Source: Verrucomicrobia bacterium UBA1629 (GTDB taxonomy: Bacteria > Verrucomicrobiota > Kiritimatiellia > RFP12 > UBA1067). From it: a stretch of DNA of 39,839 nucleotides. The position numbers and the translations under genes were made by a program. This document shows positions 7,931 through 15,445 of this stretch, one piece after another. Location: positions 40,953 to 80,791 of the forward strand of contig DCMF01000135.1 of the NCBI GenBank assembly GCA_002321305.1, in the 5' to 3' direction. The notes under the pieces are model-generated. The model was not told the DNA's origin. It worked only from the letters and a program-made list of their open reading frames with translations, and did not search any database. The number at the start of each line of letters is the position of its first letter. Position 1 is the first letter of the stretch.

Positions 7931-9208
7931 TCAGCCGACCTGCTGCAGGGCCTGCTTCAGGTCGGCGATGAGGTCGTCCGGATCCTCCAGCCCGACCGAG
8001 AGGCGGATGAGGTCCGGCGGGATGCCGGCGGCCTTGAGCTGCTCGTCGGAGAGCTGGCGGTGCGTGTGCGACGCCGGGTGCAGCACGCAGCTCCAGGCGT
8101 CGGCGACGTGCGTGACGATGCCGATCACCTTCAGCGCGTCCATGAACTTCACGGCCGCCGCACGTCCGCCCCTGACGCCGAACGTCAGCACACCGCACGG
8201 CGCGGGGCCGTCGAACTGCCTCTTGAGGAGCCTGCGGTACGGCGAGTCCTTCAGGCCCGCGAAGCTGACCCACGCGACCTTCTTCTGCGCCTGGAGCCAC
8301 GTCGCGACCTTCAGCGCGCTCTCCGCGTGGCGGCGGATGCGCACGTGCAGGGACTCGAGGCCGAGGTTCACGAGGAAGGCGTTGAACGGCGACGGGATCG
8401 CGCCGTAGTCGCGCATCAGGTGCGCCGTGCATTTCGTGATGTAGGCGAGCTTGCCGAACGCCTTCACGTAGCTGAGGCCGTGGTACGAGGCGTCCGGCTC
8501 GACGAGGCCGGGGAACCTGTCCGCGTGCGCCGCCCAGTCGAAGTTGCCCGAATCGACGACGCAGCCGCCGACCTGCGCGGAGTGGCCGTCCATGTACTTC
8601 GTCGTCGCGTGCGTGACGATGTCGCAGCCGAATTCGAACGGACGGCACAGGATCGGCGTCGGGAACGTGTTGTCGACGATGAGCGGCACGCCGTTCCCGT
8701 GCGCGATCTTCGCGAACTTCGCGATGTCGAGGATCGCTCCCGACGGGTTCGAGACCGTCTCGCCGAAGACGCATTTCGTGTTCGGGCGGAACGCCTTCTG
8801 GATCGTTTTCGCGTCCGCGTCCGGATCGACGAACGTGTAGTCGACGCCCATCTGCCGCAGGGAGACGTTGAAGAGGTTGAACGTGCCGCCGTAGATCTGG
8901 GCGGATGCGACGACGTGGTCGCCCGCCTGGCAGATGTTGCGGACGGCGAAGAAGTTCGCCGCCTGGCCGGAACTCGTCAGGATCGCCGCGACGCCGCCTT
9001 CAAGCGCGGCGATCTTCTTCGCCACCGCGTCGTTCGTCGGGTTCGCGAGGCGCGTGTAGAAGTAGCCGGGCGCCTTCAGGTCGAAGAGGTCGGCCATGTG
9101 TTCGGAGGTGTCGTAGCGGAAGGTCGTCGTCTGGTAGATCGGGACCTGGCGGGCTTCGCCGCACTTCGGCGACCAGCCGCCCTGGACGCACAGCGTGTCG
9201 ATTTTCAT
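7931..9208 (-). CDS. metY: O-acetylhomoserine aminocarboxypropyltransferase / sulfhydrylase
   Basis: A 425-residue Cys/Met-metabolism PLP enzyme. It has the family landmarks: QVPIYQTTTFRYDT near the N-terminus, YTRLANPTNDAVAKKIAALEGG, VDNTFPTPILCRP, the PLP-lysine motif HATTKYMDGHS (Lys about residue 206), and RLSVGLEDPDDLIADL at the C-terminus. The length and the HADRFPGLVEPDASYHGL insertion match the MetY (O-acetylhomoserine plus sulfide) subgroup rather than MetB/MetC. It makes homocysteine in the cytoplasm. ATG 9208 lies 1 bp after the stop of the small membrane protein, so the two are one transcript. No SAM-type riboswitch is visible upstream. Confidence 0.93.
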   Translation of the reverse strand: MKIDTLCVQGGWSPKCGEARQVPIYQTTTFRYDTSEHMADLFDLKAPGYFYTRLANPTNDAVAKKIAALEGGVAAILTSSGQAANFFAVRNICQAGDHVVASAQIYGGTFNLFNVSLRQMGVDYTFVDPDADAKTIQKAFRPNTKCVFGETVSNPSGAILDIAKFAKIAHGNGVPLIVDNTFPTPILCRPFEFGCDIVTHATTKYMDGHSAQVGGCVVDSGNFDWAAHADRFPGLVEPDASYHGLSYVKAFGKLAYITKCTAHLMRDYGAIPSPFNAFLVNLGLESLHVRIRRHAESALKVATWLQAQKKVAWVSFAGLKDSPYRRLLKRQFDGPAPCGVLTFGVRGGRAAAVKFMDALKVIGIVTHVADAWSCVLHPASHTHRQLSDEQLKAAGIPPDLIRLSVGLEDPDDLIADLKQALQQVG

Positions 9209-9209
9209 T

Positions 9210-9488
9210 TCAGTATTCGCTTTCTTCGATGTCGGCCATCTGCAGCTCGCGGAGCTGCCGGGCCTGTGAGAGGGAGATGACCCCAAGGACGACCAGGGCC
9301 ACGGACAGGACGACATACCCCGCCGAGATCGCCCACGGACGCCAGTTCCACGGGTCGTCGCCGATCACGCGATAGGGGCGTATGCCCCGCTTGCGCAGCT
9401 TCGCATACGCATCCGCCCGGTCGCGCGCGGCGATCTCGCCCGCGTGACTGACGTTTTCACGGTCCTGATAGAGGTACTTGTAGTTCAA
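9210..9488 (-). CDS. Small one-TM protein with PilC/GspF-like N-terminal motif
   Basis: The 92-residue product starts with KYLYQDRENVSHAGEI, then AARDRADAYAKLRKRG, then IRPYRV. This pattern (aromatic strand, Gly-Glu-Ile, helix ending in LRxxGxxP) resembles the N-terminal segment of GspF/PilC inner-membrane proteins. One transmembrane helix (about residues 53-72, ISAGYVVLSVALVVLGVISL) follows, then a charged tail. No named family is assigned. The start is TTG at 9488, 9 nt after a TATAAT box, so a leaderless non-ATG start; no ATG is available upstream. It is cotranscribed with metY, which it precedes by 1 bp, but nothing shows a link to methionine metabolism. Confidence 0.65.
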   Translation of the reverse strand: MNYKYLYQDRENVSHAGEIAARDRADAYAKLRKRGIRPYRVIGDDPWNWRPWAISAGYVVLSVALVVLGVISLSQARQLRELQMADIEESEY

Positions 9489-9507
9489 AGTTCACGTATT
9501 ATAGCAA
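9489..9507 (-). promoter_or_regulatory. Extended -10 promoter of the small protein-metY operon
   Basis: TTGCTATAAT on the minus strand (TATAAT at 9503-9498), 9 nt before the TTG start codon. The rest of the 140-bp gap up to 9628 shows no other clear signal. Confidence 0.65.
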
Positions 9508-9628
9508 AAATCCTCCGCACAAACGCAAACCAGCCAAGCGGACGCGCCCACACGTTAGGTCAGGCCGTGAGCCGCCGAAGCGCAAAAGCCTCAAATGCCA
9601 CGCGCCTCATCCGCCGCAACGCTTTCCG

Positions 9629-10693
9629 TCACTTCTTCGAGAAGTCGATGCGCGGGTCGATGAGCATGTAGAAGACGTCGCTCAGGAGGTTGCCGACCAG
9701 CTGGAAGCTCGCCGTGAGCGCGAGAAGCGCGAGGAAGACGGCGTAGTCGCGTCCGATCAACGCGTCCCACGAGAGGCGCCCCATGCCGGGAATCTCGAAG
9801 ATCGTCTCGATGATGATGGAGCCCGCGAAGAGCAGCCCGATCATCGACCCCAGCCCCGTCGCGACCGGGATGAGCGCGTTTCGGAAGGCGTGCAGCCAGA
9901 TCGCGCGCCGCCGCGTCGCGCCCTTCGCGATCACCGTGCGGATGTAGTCCGCCGAGATCTGGTCGAGGAGCGAGTTCTTCATGAGCAGCGTCAGCATCGC
10001 GAACGATCCCGCGACGTAGCAGGCGACCGGCAGCGCCATGTGCCACGCGCGGTCGGCGAGCCACACGCCGAACGATGGCTCGAGGTCGAAGTCGCTGGAG
10101 ATCCCGCCGAGCGGGAAGACGTCCCAGAAGCCCTCGACCGTGCCGCAGAACAGCGTCTTCAGCAGCATCGCAAGCGCGAAGGACGGCACGGCGTAGGCGA
10201 CGAACACGACGAGCGACGAGACGGCGTCGAAGGCCTGCCGGTGGCGCAGCGCCTTGGCGATGCCGAGGGGGATGCAGATGAGGTACGTCAGCACGAACGC
10301 CGCGAGGCCGAACCAGAGCGAGACGGGGATGCGCGCGCGGATGAGCTGCCACGCCGTCTTGTCCGGGTAGTCGTAGCTCGGCAGCGTCAGCCCCATGCGG
10401 TGGACGACGAGCCAGTCCCAGTACTGGCGGAGGAGCGGCTTGTCGAAGCCGAACTGCGCCTCCAGTTCCTTGCGGTAGGCGTCGGAGACGGCGCTCGCCC
10501 CCGTCGCCGTCGCGGCGGCGGCCGCCTCGCCCGCGCCGCCGCCCTGCGCGGCAAGCCCCTTCATCCGCATGAGCCGGATCTCGACCGGCCCGCCCGGCAG
10601 GAAACGCGTCAGCGCAAAACAAACGATGGTGATCCCGACAAACGTCGGAATCACCAGGATGAGGCGCCGGACGAGATACGCCAGGCGATCCAC
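9629..10693 (-). CDS. ABC transporter permease, YejB/oligopeptide type
   Basis: A 354-residue inner-membrane permease. The N-terminus YLVRRLILVIPTFVGITIV followed by LPGGPVE is characteristic of YejB/DppB-type permeases. The loop that contacts the ATPase is present as YIRTVIAKGATRRRAIWLHA followed by FRNALIPV. A low-complexity Ala/Gly stretch (about residues 50-70) is inserted in the first periplasmic loop. It would import peptides or peptide-like compounds. No partner permease, ATPase or binding protein lies in the window, which is odd for this family. GTG 10693 follows the secDF stop with no gap, so it is cotranscribed with secDF. Position 3' of secDF may be incidental. Confidence 0.85.
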   Translation of the reverse strand: MDRLAYLVRRLILVIPTFVGITIVCFALTRFLPGGPVEIRLMRMKGLAAQGGGAGEAAAAATATGASAVSDAYRKELEAQFGFDKPLLRQYWDWLVVHRMGLTLPSYDYPDKTAWQLIRARIPVSLWFGLAAFVLTYLICIPLGIAKALRHRQAFDAVSSLVVFVAYAVPSFALAMLLKTLFCGTVEGFWDVFPLGGISSDFDLEPSFGVWLADRAWHMALPVACYVAGSFAMLTLLMKNSLLDQISADYIRTVIAKGATRRRAIWLHAFRNALIPVATGLGSMIGLLFAGSIIIETIFEIPGMGRLSWDALIGRDYAVFLALLALTASFQLVGNLLSDVFYMLIDPRIDFSKK

Positions 10694-13249
10694 TTACGCC
10701 TGCGCCTCGGCGTCGAACGCCGGCCGCTTGCCCTTGTACCACCAGTACATGATCGGCGTCGCGATGAAGATCGACGAGAACGTGCCCGCGACCACGCCGA
10801 AGAGCATGATGAGCGCGAAGTCGAAGATCGAGCCGTCGCCGAACGCGAAGAGCGCCAGGACCGCGAAGAAGGTCGTCAGGGACGTGATGACCGTGCGCGA
10901 GAGGCAGGCGTTGATGGAGGCGTTGCAGAGCTCGCGGAACGTCATCTTCTTGTCGTGGCGCAGCATTTCGCGGATGCGGTCGAACACGACGACCGTGTCG
11001 TTCACCGAGTAGCCGATGATCGTGAGGATCGCGGTGATGACGATGAGCGAGACCTGACGGCCGCAGAGCGAGAAGAGGCCGAGCGAAATGAGCGCGTCGT
11101 GCGCAAGCGCGACGAGGGCGCCGAGGCCGAAGCCGAACTGGAAGCGGAAGCCGACGTAGAGGAGGATCGCGAGGAGCGAGAAGACGACCGCGTAGGTGCC
11201 GCTCTTCTTGAGGTCCGCGCCGACCATCGAGCCGACCTCGTCCACTGACGCGGCCCTGAACTGGGCCTCCGGGAACTTCGCCTGCAGGAGCTTCGTCACG
11301 TAGGCGCCGACGTCGTGGTTCTCCAGCGCCGCGCCCTTGGCCGTCTCGGCCGTCTCGCCGGTCTTCACGAGGAGCGTCGCGTCGCCGACGCCCTCCTGGT
11401 ACTGGATGACCGCCGCGTTGTCGAAGCCGTTCAGGGCCTCGCGGATCGCCGCCGTCTCCGGCTTCGCGTCCTGCTTCAGGCTGTAGACGATCGACGTGCC
11501 GCCCGTCAGGTCGACGGAGAGGACGGCCGCCTTGTTCGTCGCGAGGCGCACCGCGAAGATCGCCATCGTGACCGCGACGAGCGCGAACGCGACGCCGACC
11601 GTGCACTTCTGGACCTTCATGAAGTCGAAGCGCGGCTTCCTGAAGACCTGCATCATCTTGAACGGCTTCGTGCGGTTCGGATCGACGCAGTGGTCGAAGA
11701 CGAGGCGCGTGACGACGACGGCCGTGAACATCGAGATGACGACGCCCGCCGTCAGCGTGATCGCGAAGCCGCGCACGGGGCCCGTGCCGACCACGAAGAG
11801 GATGACGCCCGTGATGATCGTCGTCAGGTTCGAGTCGAAGATCGCCGTGAACGCGCGGCCGTAGCCGTTCGCGATCGCCTGGCCGGCCGTGCGGCCCGCC
11901 TGGAACTCCTCGCGGATGCGCTCGAAGATGAGGACGTTCGCGTCAACCGCCATGCCGAGCGAGAGGACGAGGCCCGCGATGCCCGGCATCGTGAGGACGG
12001 GCAGCTGCATCGAGCCGCCGCCGCCCATCGAGGGGTCGTGCGCGAAGACGCCGAGGATGTTCGCGCAGAGGATGAGCGCCGTCGGCAGGAGCGCGATGTC
12101 GAGGAAGAGCGCGATGTCGGCGACGAGGCCGGCGCGCCAGTAGTAGATGAACATGAAGATCGCGACGAGGCAGAAGCCCATCGTCGCGGCGACCGCACCC
12201 GCGTGGATCGCGTCGTCGCCGACCGTCGGGGCGACCGTCGTCTCGGCGAGGATCTTCAGCGGCGCGGGCAGCGCGCCCGCGTTCAGCTCGTCCGCCAGCT
12301 TCTTCGCGCTCTTCGCGTCGAAGCGGCCCGTGATCTCGCCCTGCGCACCGATCTCGCTGTTGATGACCGGCGCGGAGATGAGCGTGTCGTCGAGGATGAT
12401 CGCGAGCTGGCGGCCGCGGTCGGTCGGGTTCTTCGGGCCGTGCGCCTTGTAGTTGCGCGTCAGGGTCGAGAACTTGCGCCCGCCCTCGCCAGAGAGGCGG
12501 AAGCCGATCGAGAGGCCGCCCGACGTCGGGTCGCGCTGGACGGCGGCCGAGACGAGGTCTTCGCCCGTCACGCGCGGCTCGGTCGAGCGCGCGACGTAGT
12601 TCGGCGAGTAGGTGCCGTCGCCGTTGCCCTCCAGCATGAAGCTGTAGCGGGCGTCCGGCGCCTCGAACGCCGCGAGGCGCGCGGCATAGCCCGGCTTCTG
12701 CGAGATCTCGGGCCAGTTCTCGAGGCGCGCGTAGCCGTTGCCGCTCTTCTTGTAGCCCTCCGGCGCGACGTCCTTCGAGAGGAGCTTCGCGACGAGCTGG
12801 TCGTTCTTCGGATGCGTCAGGCGGAACTCCAGGAACGCCGCGCTCTGGAGCGAGGCCTTCGCCGCCTTGCGCACCTCCTCGTCGACGCCCGGGAGCTGCA
12901 CGAGCAGGCGGTGGCCCTTCAGGCCCTGGATGACCGGCTCGTTCGTCCCCATCGCGTCCACGCGGCGGCGGATGACGGAGATGATGCGGTCGTCGCAGCC
13001 CGCCAGCGTCTTCTCGATCTCGCGCTCGACGGCGCCGGGCGTGTTCGTGATCGCCGGGTTCGCCGCGATGATCGACTGCGCGAGCTTGTCGGTATCGACG
13101 CCGAGCGTGAAGGACGTGCCGCCCTTCAGGTCGAGGCCGAACCGGAACTTCTCCGCCGGCGGTGTGCAGACGTAATAGGAAATACCCGCGATCAGCAGCA
13201 GGATGAGCCACTTCCAGATGTTGTTTCGGACAACCGAATCTTTAGCCAT
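10694..13249 (-). CDS. secDF: Protein translocase SecD-SecF fusion
   Basis: An 851-residue fused SecDF. SecD half: N-terminal TM, FGLDLKGGTSFTLGVD, a periplasmic P1 domain with LLVQLPGVDEEVRKAAKASL, and a TM bundle with GIAGLVLSLGMAVDANVLIF followed by ERIREE. SecF half: VDLTGGTSIVYSL, then AILTIIGYSVNDTVVVFDRI with the conserved Asp. It uses the proton gradient to pull proteins through SecYEG. Fusion of the two subunits is common outside proteobacteria. The P1 domain carries an extra segment around KSGNGYARLENWPEISQK. ATG 13249 lies only 6 nt after a TATAAT box, so the message is predicted fully leaderless. Confidence 0.95.
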   Translation of the reverse strand: MAKDSVVRNNIWKWLILLLIAGISYYVCTPPAEKFRFGLDLKGGTSFTLGVDTDKLAQSIIAANPAITNTPGAVEREIEKTLAGCDDRIISVIRRRVDAMGTNEPVIQGLKGHRLLVQLPGVDEEVRKAAKASLQSAAFLEFRLTHPKNDQLVAKLLSKDVAPEGYKKSGNGYARLENWPEISQKPGYAARLAAFEAPDARYSFMLEGNGDGTYSPNYVARSTEPRVTGEDLVSAAVQRDPTSGGLSIGFRLSGEGGRKFSTLTRNYKAHGPKNPTDRGRQLAIILDDTLISAPVINSEIGAQGEITGRFDAKSAKKLADELNAGALPAPLKILAETTVAPTVGDDAIHAGAVAATMGFCLVAIFMFIYYWRAGLVADIALFLDIALLPTALILCANILGVFAHDPSMGGGGSMQLPVLTMPGIAGLVLSLGMAVDANVLIFERIREEFQAGRTAGQAIANGYGRAFTAIFDSNLTTIITGVILFVVGTGPVRGFAITLTAGVVISMFTAVVVTRLVFDHCVDPNRTKPFKMMQVFRKPRFDFMKVQKCTVGVAFALVAVTMAIFAVRLATNKAAVLSVDLTGGTSIVYSLKQDAKPETAAIREALNGFDNAAVIQYQEGVGDATLLVKTGETAETAKGAALENHDVGAYVTKLLQAKFPEAQFRAASVDEVGSMVGADLKKSGTYAVVFSLLAILLYVGFRFQFGFGLGALVALAHDALISLGLFSLCGRQVSLIVITAILTIIGYSVNDTVVVFDRIREMLRHDKKMTFRELCNASINACLSRTVITSLTTFFAVLALFAFGDGSIFDFALIMLFGVVAGTFSSIFIATPIMYWWYKGKRPAFDAEAQA

Positions 13250-13300
13250 AATCGAATTATATCCTCGTTGTTGAGATTTTGAAGGGTAATTATACCATAG
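13250..13300 (-). promoter_or_regulatory. Tandem -10 boxes upstream of secDF
   Basis: The proximal GGATATAAT (TATAAT 13261-13256) is 6 nt from the ATG. A second box, ATGGTATAAT (13294-13289), lies 33 bp further upstream and would give a leader of about 33 nt. Both lie in the 65-bp gap after the coiled-coil gene. Confidence 0.6.
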
Positions 13301-13314
13301 TTCGTTTCATCAAA

Positions 13315-14265
13315 TCAAGGGCGCGCCGACGGCTCGCCCGTGAACTCCCAGTCGGGGTAGAGGGACTTGAGCGCCTTGCGGCAGTAGTCGGCGTCGAGGA
13401 CGCGATCCTCCTTCAGGGCCGCGACGTACAGCCGCTCGAGCGCGGCGACGATGGCCGTGCGCACCTGCGCGGCTTCGGCGGCGGCCGCTTCGGACGCGCG
13501 GCGCTCGGCGCGCGCGAGGCGGCGGGTCGAGCGAGGCAGCGTCCGGTCGTCCTCGGCGCGATACGGCTTCTTCTCCTGCTTGCGGACGTTCCCCTCGGCG
13601 TCGATGATCGTGTCCTCCATGCCACCGGCCCATGCGAGATCCGTCACCGTCTTCTCCGGCTGCAGCGCGCGCTCGCGCTCCTCCAGGTCCTGCCGCCATT
13701 CGCGCAGGTCGCGCTCCAGCGTCTCGAAGTCGATCTTGCGAAGTTCCTGCAATTTCGCTTCGGCGATGACCTTTTCGGAGCGCAGCCTCTCCGCCGCGAG
13801 CGCGTCCGCCGCCGCCTCGGCCTTGGCCTCCTCGGCCTTCTGGACGGCGACCGCCTTCGCCTTCTCGTCGGCCGCCGCCTCGGCCTTGAGCTTCGCCGCG
13901 AGGCGGTTCTCCTTTGCCGTCTCGGCCTCCGCCTCGGCCTGCTTCCGCTGCGCCTCGGCCTGTGCGCGCCGTTCCTTCGCCGCCTCGGCGTCCGCGCGCG
14001 CCTGCGCGGCGGCGGCGTCCTTCGCGGCGCGGTCCTCCTTCGCCTGTTCGCGCGCCGCCTCGGCCGCACGGGCCTTCGCGTCCTCGGCCTCGGACGTCTT
14101 CGCGGCGGCCTTGGCGAGGGACGCCGCCTTTTCGGCGGCCGCCGCCTCGGCCTCGGCGCGCGCCTGCGCCTCGGACGAGCGGTTGACGCTCACGACAATC
14201 GCCGCCCCCGCTGCCGCCAGGACGGCCAGCGACACGGCGATGAAAGTGTAGTTCTTTTGATTCAT
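13315..14265 (-). CDS. Membrane-anchored Ala/Glu-rich coiled-coil protein, unknown function
   Basis: A 316-residue protein with an N-terminal signal anchor (YTFIAVSLAVLAAAGAAIVV, residues about 6-25), then about 200 residues of Ala, Glu, Lys and Arg in heptads, a long coiled coil. A conserved-looking C-terminal part contains AIVAALERLYVAALKEDRVLD and KSLYPDWEF. It probably projects into the periplasm. Similar low-complexity helices occur in TolA-like and secretion accessory proteins, but no family can be named. ATG 14265 has a GGAG box. It follows a 9-mer repeat block and lies downstream of the GspL-M-D set, so a link to secretion or the envelope is possible but only inferred from position. 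Confidence 0.6.
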   Translation of the reverse strand: MNQKNYTFIAVSLAVLAAAGAAIVVSVNRSSEAQARAEAEAAAAEKAASLAKAAAKTSEAEDAKARAAEAAREQAKEDRAAKDAAAAQARADAEAAKERRAQAEAQRKQAEAEAETAKENRLAAKLKAEAAADEKAKAVAVQKAEEAKAEAAADALAAERLRSEKVIAEAKLQELRKIDFETLERDLREWRQDLEERERALQPEKTVTDLAWAGGMEDTIIDAEGNVRKQEKKPYRAEDDRTLPRSTRRLARAERRASEAAAAEAAQVRTAIVAALERLYVAALKEDRVLDADYCRKALKSLYPDWEFTGEPSARP

Positions 14266-14296
14266 GACACGGCTCCGTTAGGGGGAAATGGGGTTG

Positions 14297-14487
14297 CGAC
14301 GTGAGGGACGTGAGAGACTTGAGGGGCGAGAGGGGCGAGTGAAATTTCGACATGAGAGACAAGAGGGGCAAGAGGGGCTTGAGGCCTCGCGTCGCTCGCG
14401 CCCCTCACGTCTCTCACGTCATTTTCTCTCGCGTCGCTCACGTCATTCAGCCTCTCGTCTCTCATGTCACCCTCGTCTCTCACGTCA
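14297..14487. repeat. 9-mer repeat block L: long imperfect inverted repeat
   Basis: Degenerate 9-bp units. The left part is purine-rich (GTGAGGGAC, GTGAGAGAC, TTGAGGGGC) and the right part pyrimidine-rich (CTCACGTCT and variants), so the halves are complementary about an axis at GAGGCCTC (14381-14388). The outer 36 bases (14452-14487) are identical to 15410-15445 in block R. It fills the 234-bp gap between the four-helix gene stop and the coiled-coil gene. Confidence 0.85.
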
Positions 14488-14499
14488 GTTCGCCTTTCG

Positions 14500-15441
14500 T
14501 CACGCCCCACGCCCGCCACTCCACGGACGCGTCCCCTGGCACTGCGGATAGCCACGGCAGCTCCAGAACGGATGGCCCGCGTTGCGGCCCTTGCGCGCCA
14601 CGACCTTGCACATCGGCCCGCCGCAGGTCGGACACGTCGGCGCACCGACAGCGGCAATCTGCGCATCGCGCGCCTCAAGCCGGACTTTCGAGAGCCGCTC
14701 GGTAAAACCGCCCTCTTCGGCGAATGCCGCGCCGACCGACAGCATCTGCTTGTGCAGCAGGGCGGCCGCACGATTGATCATCACCAGCTGCGCATTTGCC
14801 GCGACAACCGGATCCTCGGACTCCAGCCACGGCGCGAACCGCTGGCGCATGGCGAGGACATATTCTCCATGATGATGCCGCACGTCGTCGTCGGCCTCGA
14901 ACGCATCCAGTCGAAGCGCCGAGAGTTCCCGAAACTGCGGCGCGCTCTCCGACCACGGCGCAACGCCACAGTCAATGAGAAACGCCTCGTAGTCGCCCGC
15001 CAGCTCTTCGAGAGAGCCCTTGGCGACATCATAAAGACGAAGCTCGGTCTCTTTTGATGTCCCCGCACGAGACGAGCCCTCGACGATGTTCTGCCGCGCC
15101 GACCGTGCCGCGCCAATCATCTGGCCCGCCGTCTTGCCGAGCGGATCGCTCTTGTAATCGTAAACGCGGCGGCAGAAAAGCGTCGTCGCATGATAGACGA
15201 GACAGACGTAGCCAAACGCCAGCGTCTTGCGGTAGCCGCCATAGGCGCCGATGATGCGCGTCGTGGGCGAGGGCCGAGGGGCGGGGGAGATGACGTGAGA
15301 GACAGGAGAGGCGAGAGAGACTTGAGAAACGACAAGAGGGTCAAGAGGGACTTGAGAGACTTGAGGGCCCACGCCCCTCGCGCCCCTCATGTCACTCACG
15401 TCATTTTGTCTCTCGTCTCTCATGTCACCCTCGTCTCTCAC
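14500..15441 (-). CDS. Four-helix-bundle 'suffix' protein with C-terminal topoisomerase-type zinc finger
   Basis: The conserved part starts at GGYRKTLAF (residue 68) and includes AGQMIGAARSARQNIVEGSS followed by TSKETELRLYDVAKGSLEEL, the signature of the four-helix-bundle (23S rRNA intervening-sequence/S23-like) family. After it come ANAQLVMINRAAALLHKQ and FAEEGGFTERL, as in the 'suffix' subgroup. The C-terminus holds a CPTCGGPM...CRGYPQC zinc finger of the topoisomerase type, suggesting nucleic-acid contact. Function in this family is unknown. The first ~55 residues (MRDEGDMRDE...) are translated repeat block R, and no start codon exists between the repeat and GGYRK, so the repeat supplies the start (GTG 15441 or an ATG/GTG just inside). 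It lies 1 bp after gspD and between blocks R and L. Confidence 0.75.
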   Translation of the reverse strand: MRDEGDMRDERQNDVSDMRGARGVGPQVSQVPLDPLVVSQVSLASPVSHVISPAPRPSPTTRIIGAYGGYRKTLAFGYVCLVYHATTLFCRRVYDYKSDPLGKTAGQMIGAARSARQNIVEGSSRAGTSKETELRLYDVAKGSLEELAGDYEAFLIDCGVAPWSESAPQFRELSALRLDAFEADDDVRHHHGEYVLAMRQRFAPWLESEDPVVAANAQLVMINRAAALLHKQMLSVGAAFAEEGGFTERLSKVRLEARDAQIAAVGAPTCPTCGGPMCKVVARKGRNAGHPFWSCRGYPQCQGTRPWSGGRGA

Positions 15442-15445
15442 GTCA
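15281..15445. repeat. 9-mer repeat block R: long imperfect inverted repeat overlapping gspD stop
   Basis: Same build as block L: purine-rich 9-mers on the left and pyrimidine-rich 9-mers on the right, folding about GGGCCC near 15365-15370. Its outer 36 bases (15410-15445) match 14452-14487 exactly and in the same orientation. It begins at the gspD stop codon (15443-15445) and codes the N-terminus of the four-helix protein. Confidence 0.85.

Noticed and set aside
9209..9628. SAM riboswitch ahead of metY
   Set aside because: metY follows its upstream gene by 1 bp and the promoter gives almost no leader, leaving no room for an aptamer; no such fold is seen in the spacer.
9890..13282. Plus-strand frames of 452 and 655 codons over yejB-like and secDF genes
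   Set aside because: Antisense shadows; composition is dominated by Arg, Glu, Asp and Val with no recognisable domain.
14297..15445. Diversity-generating retroelement because of the four-helix (Avd-related) protein
   Set aside because: No reverse transcriptase, template repeat or variable C-type lectin target is present.
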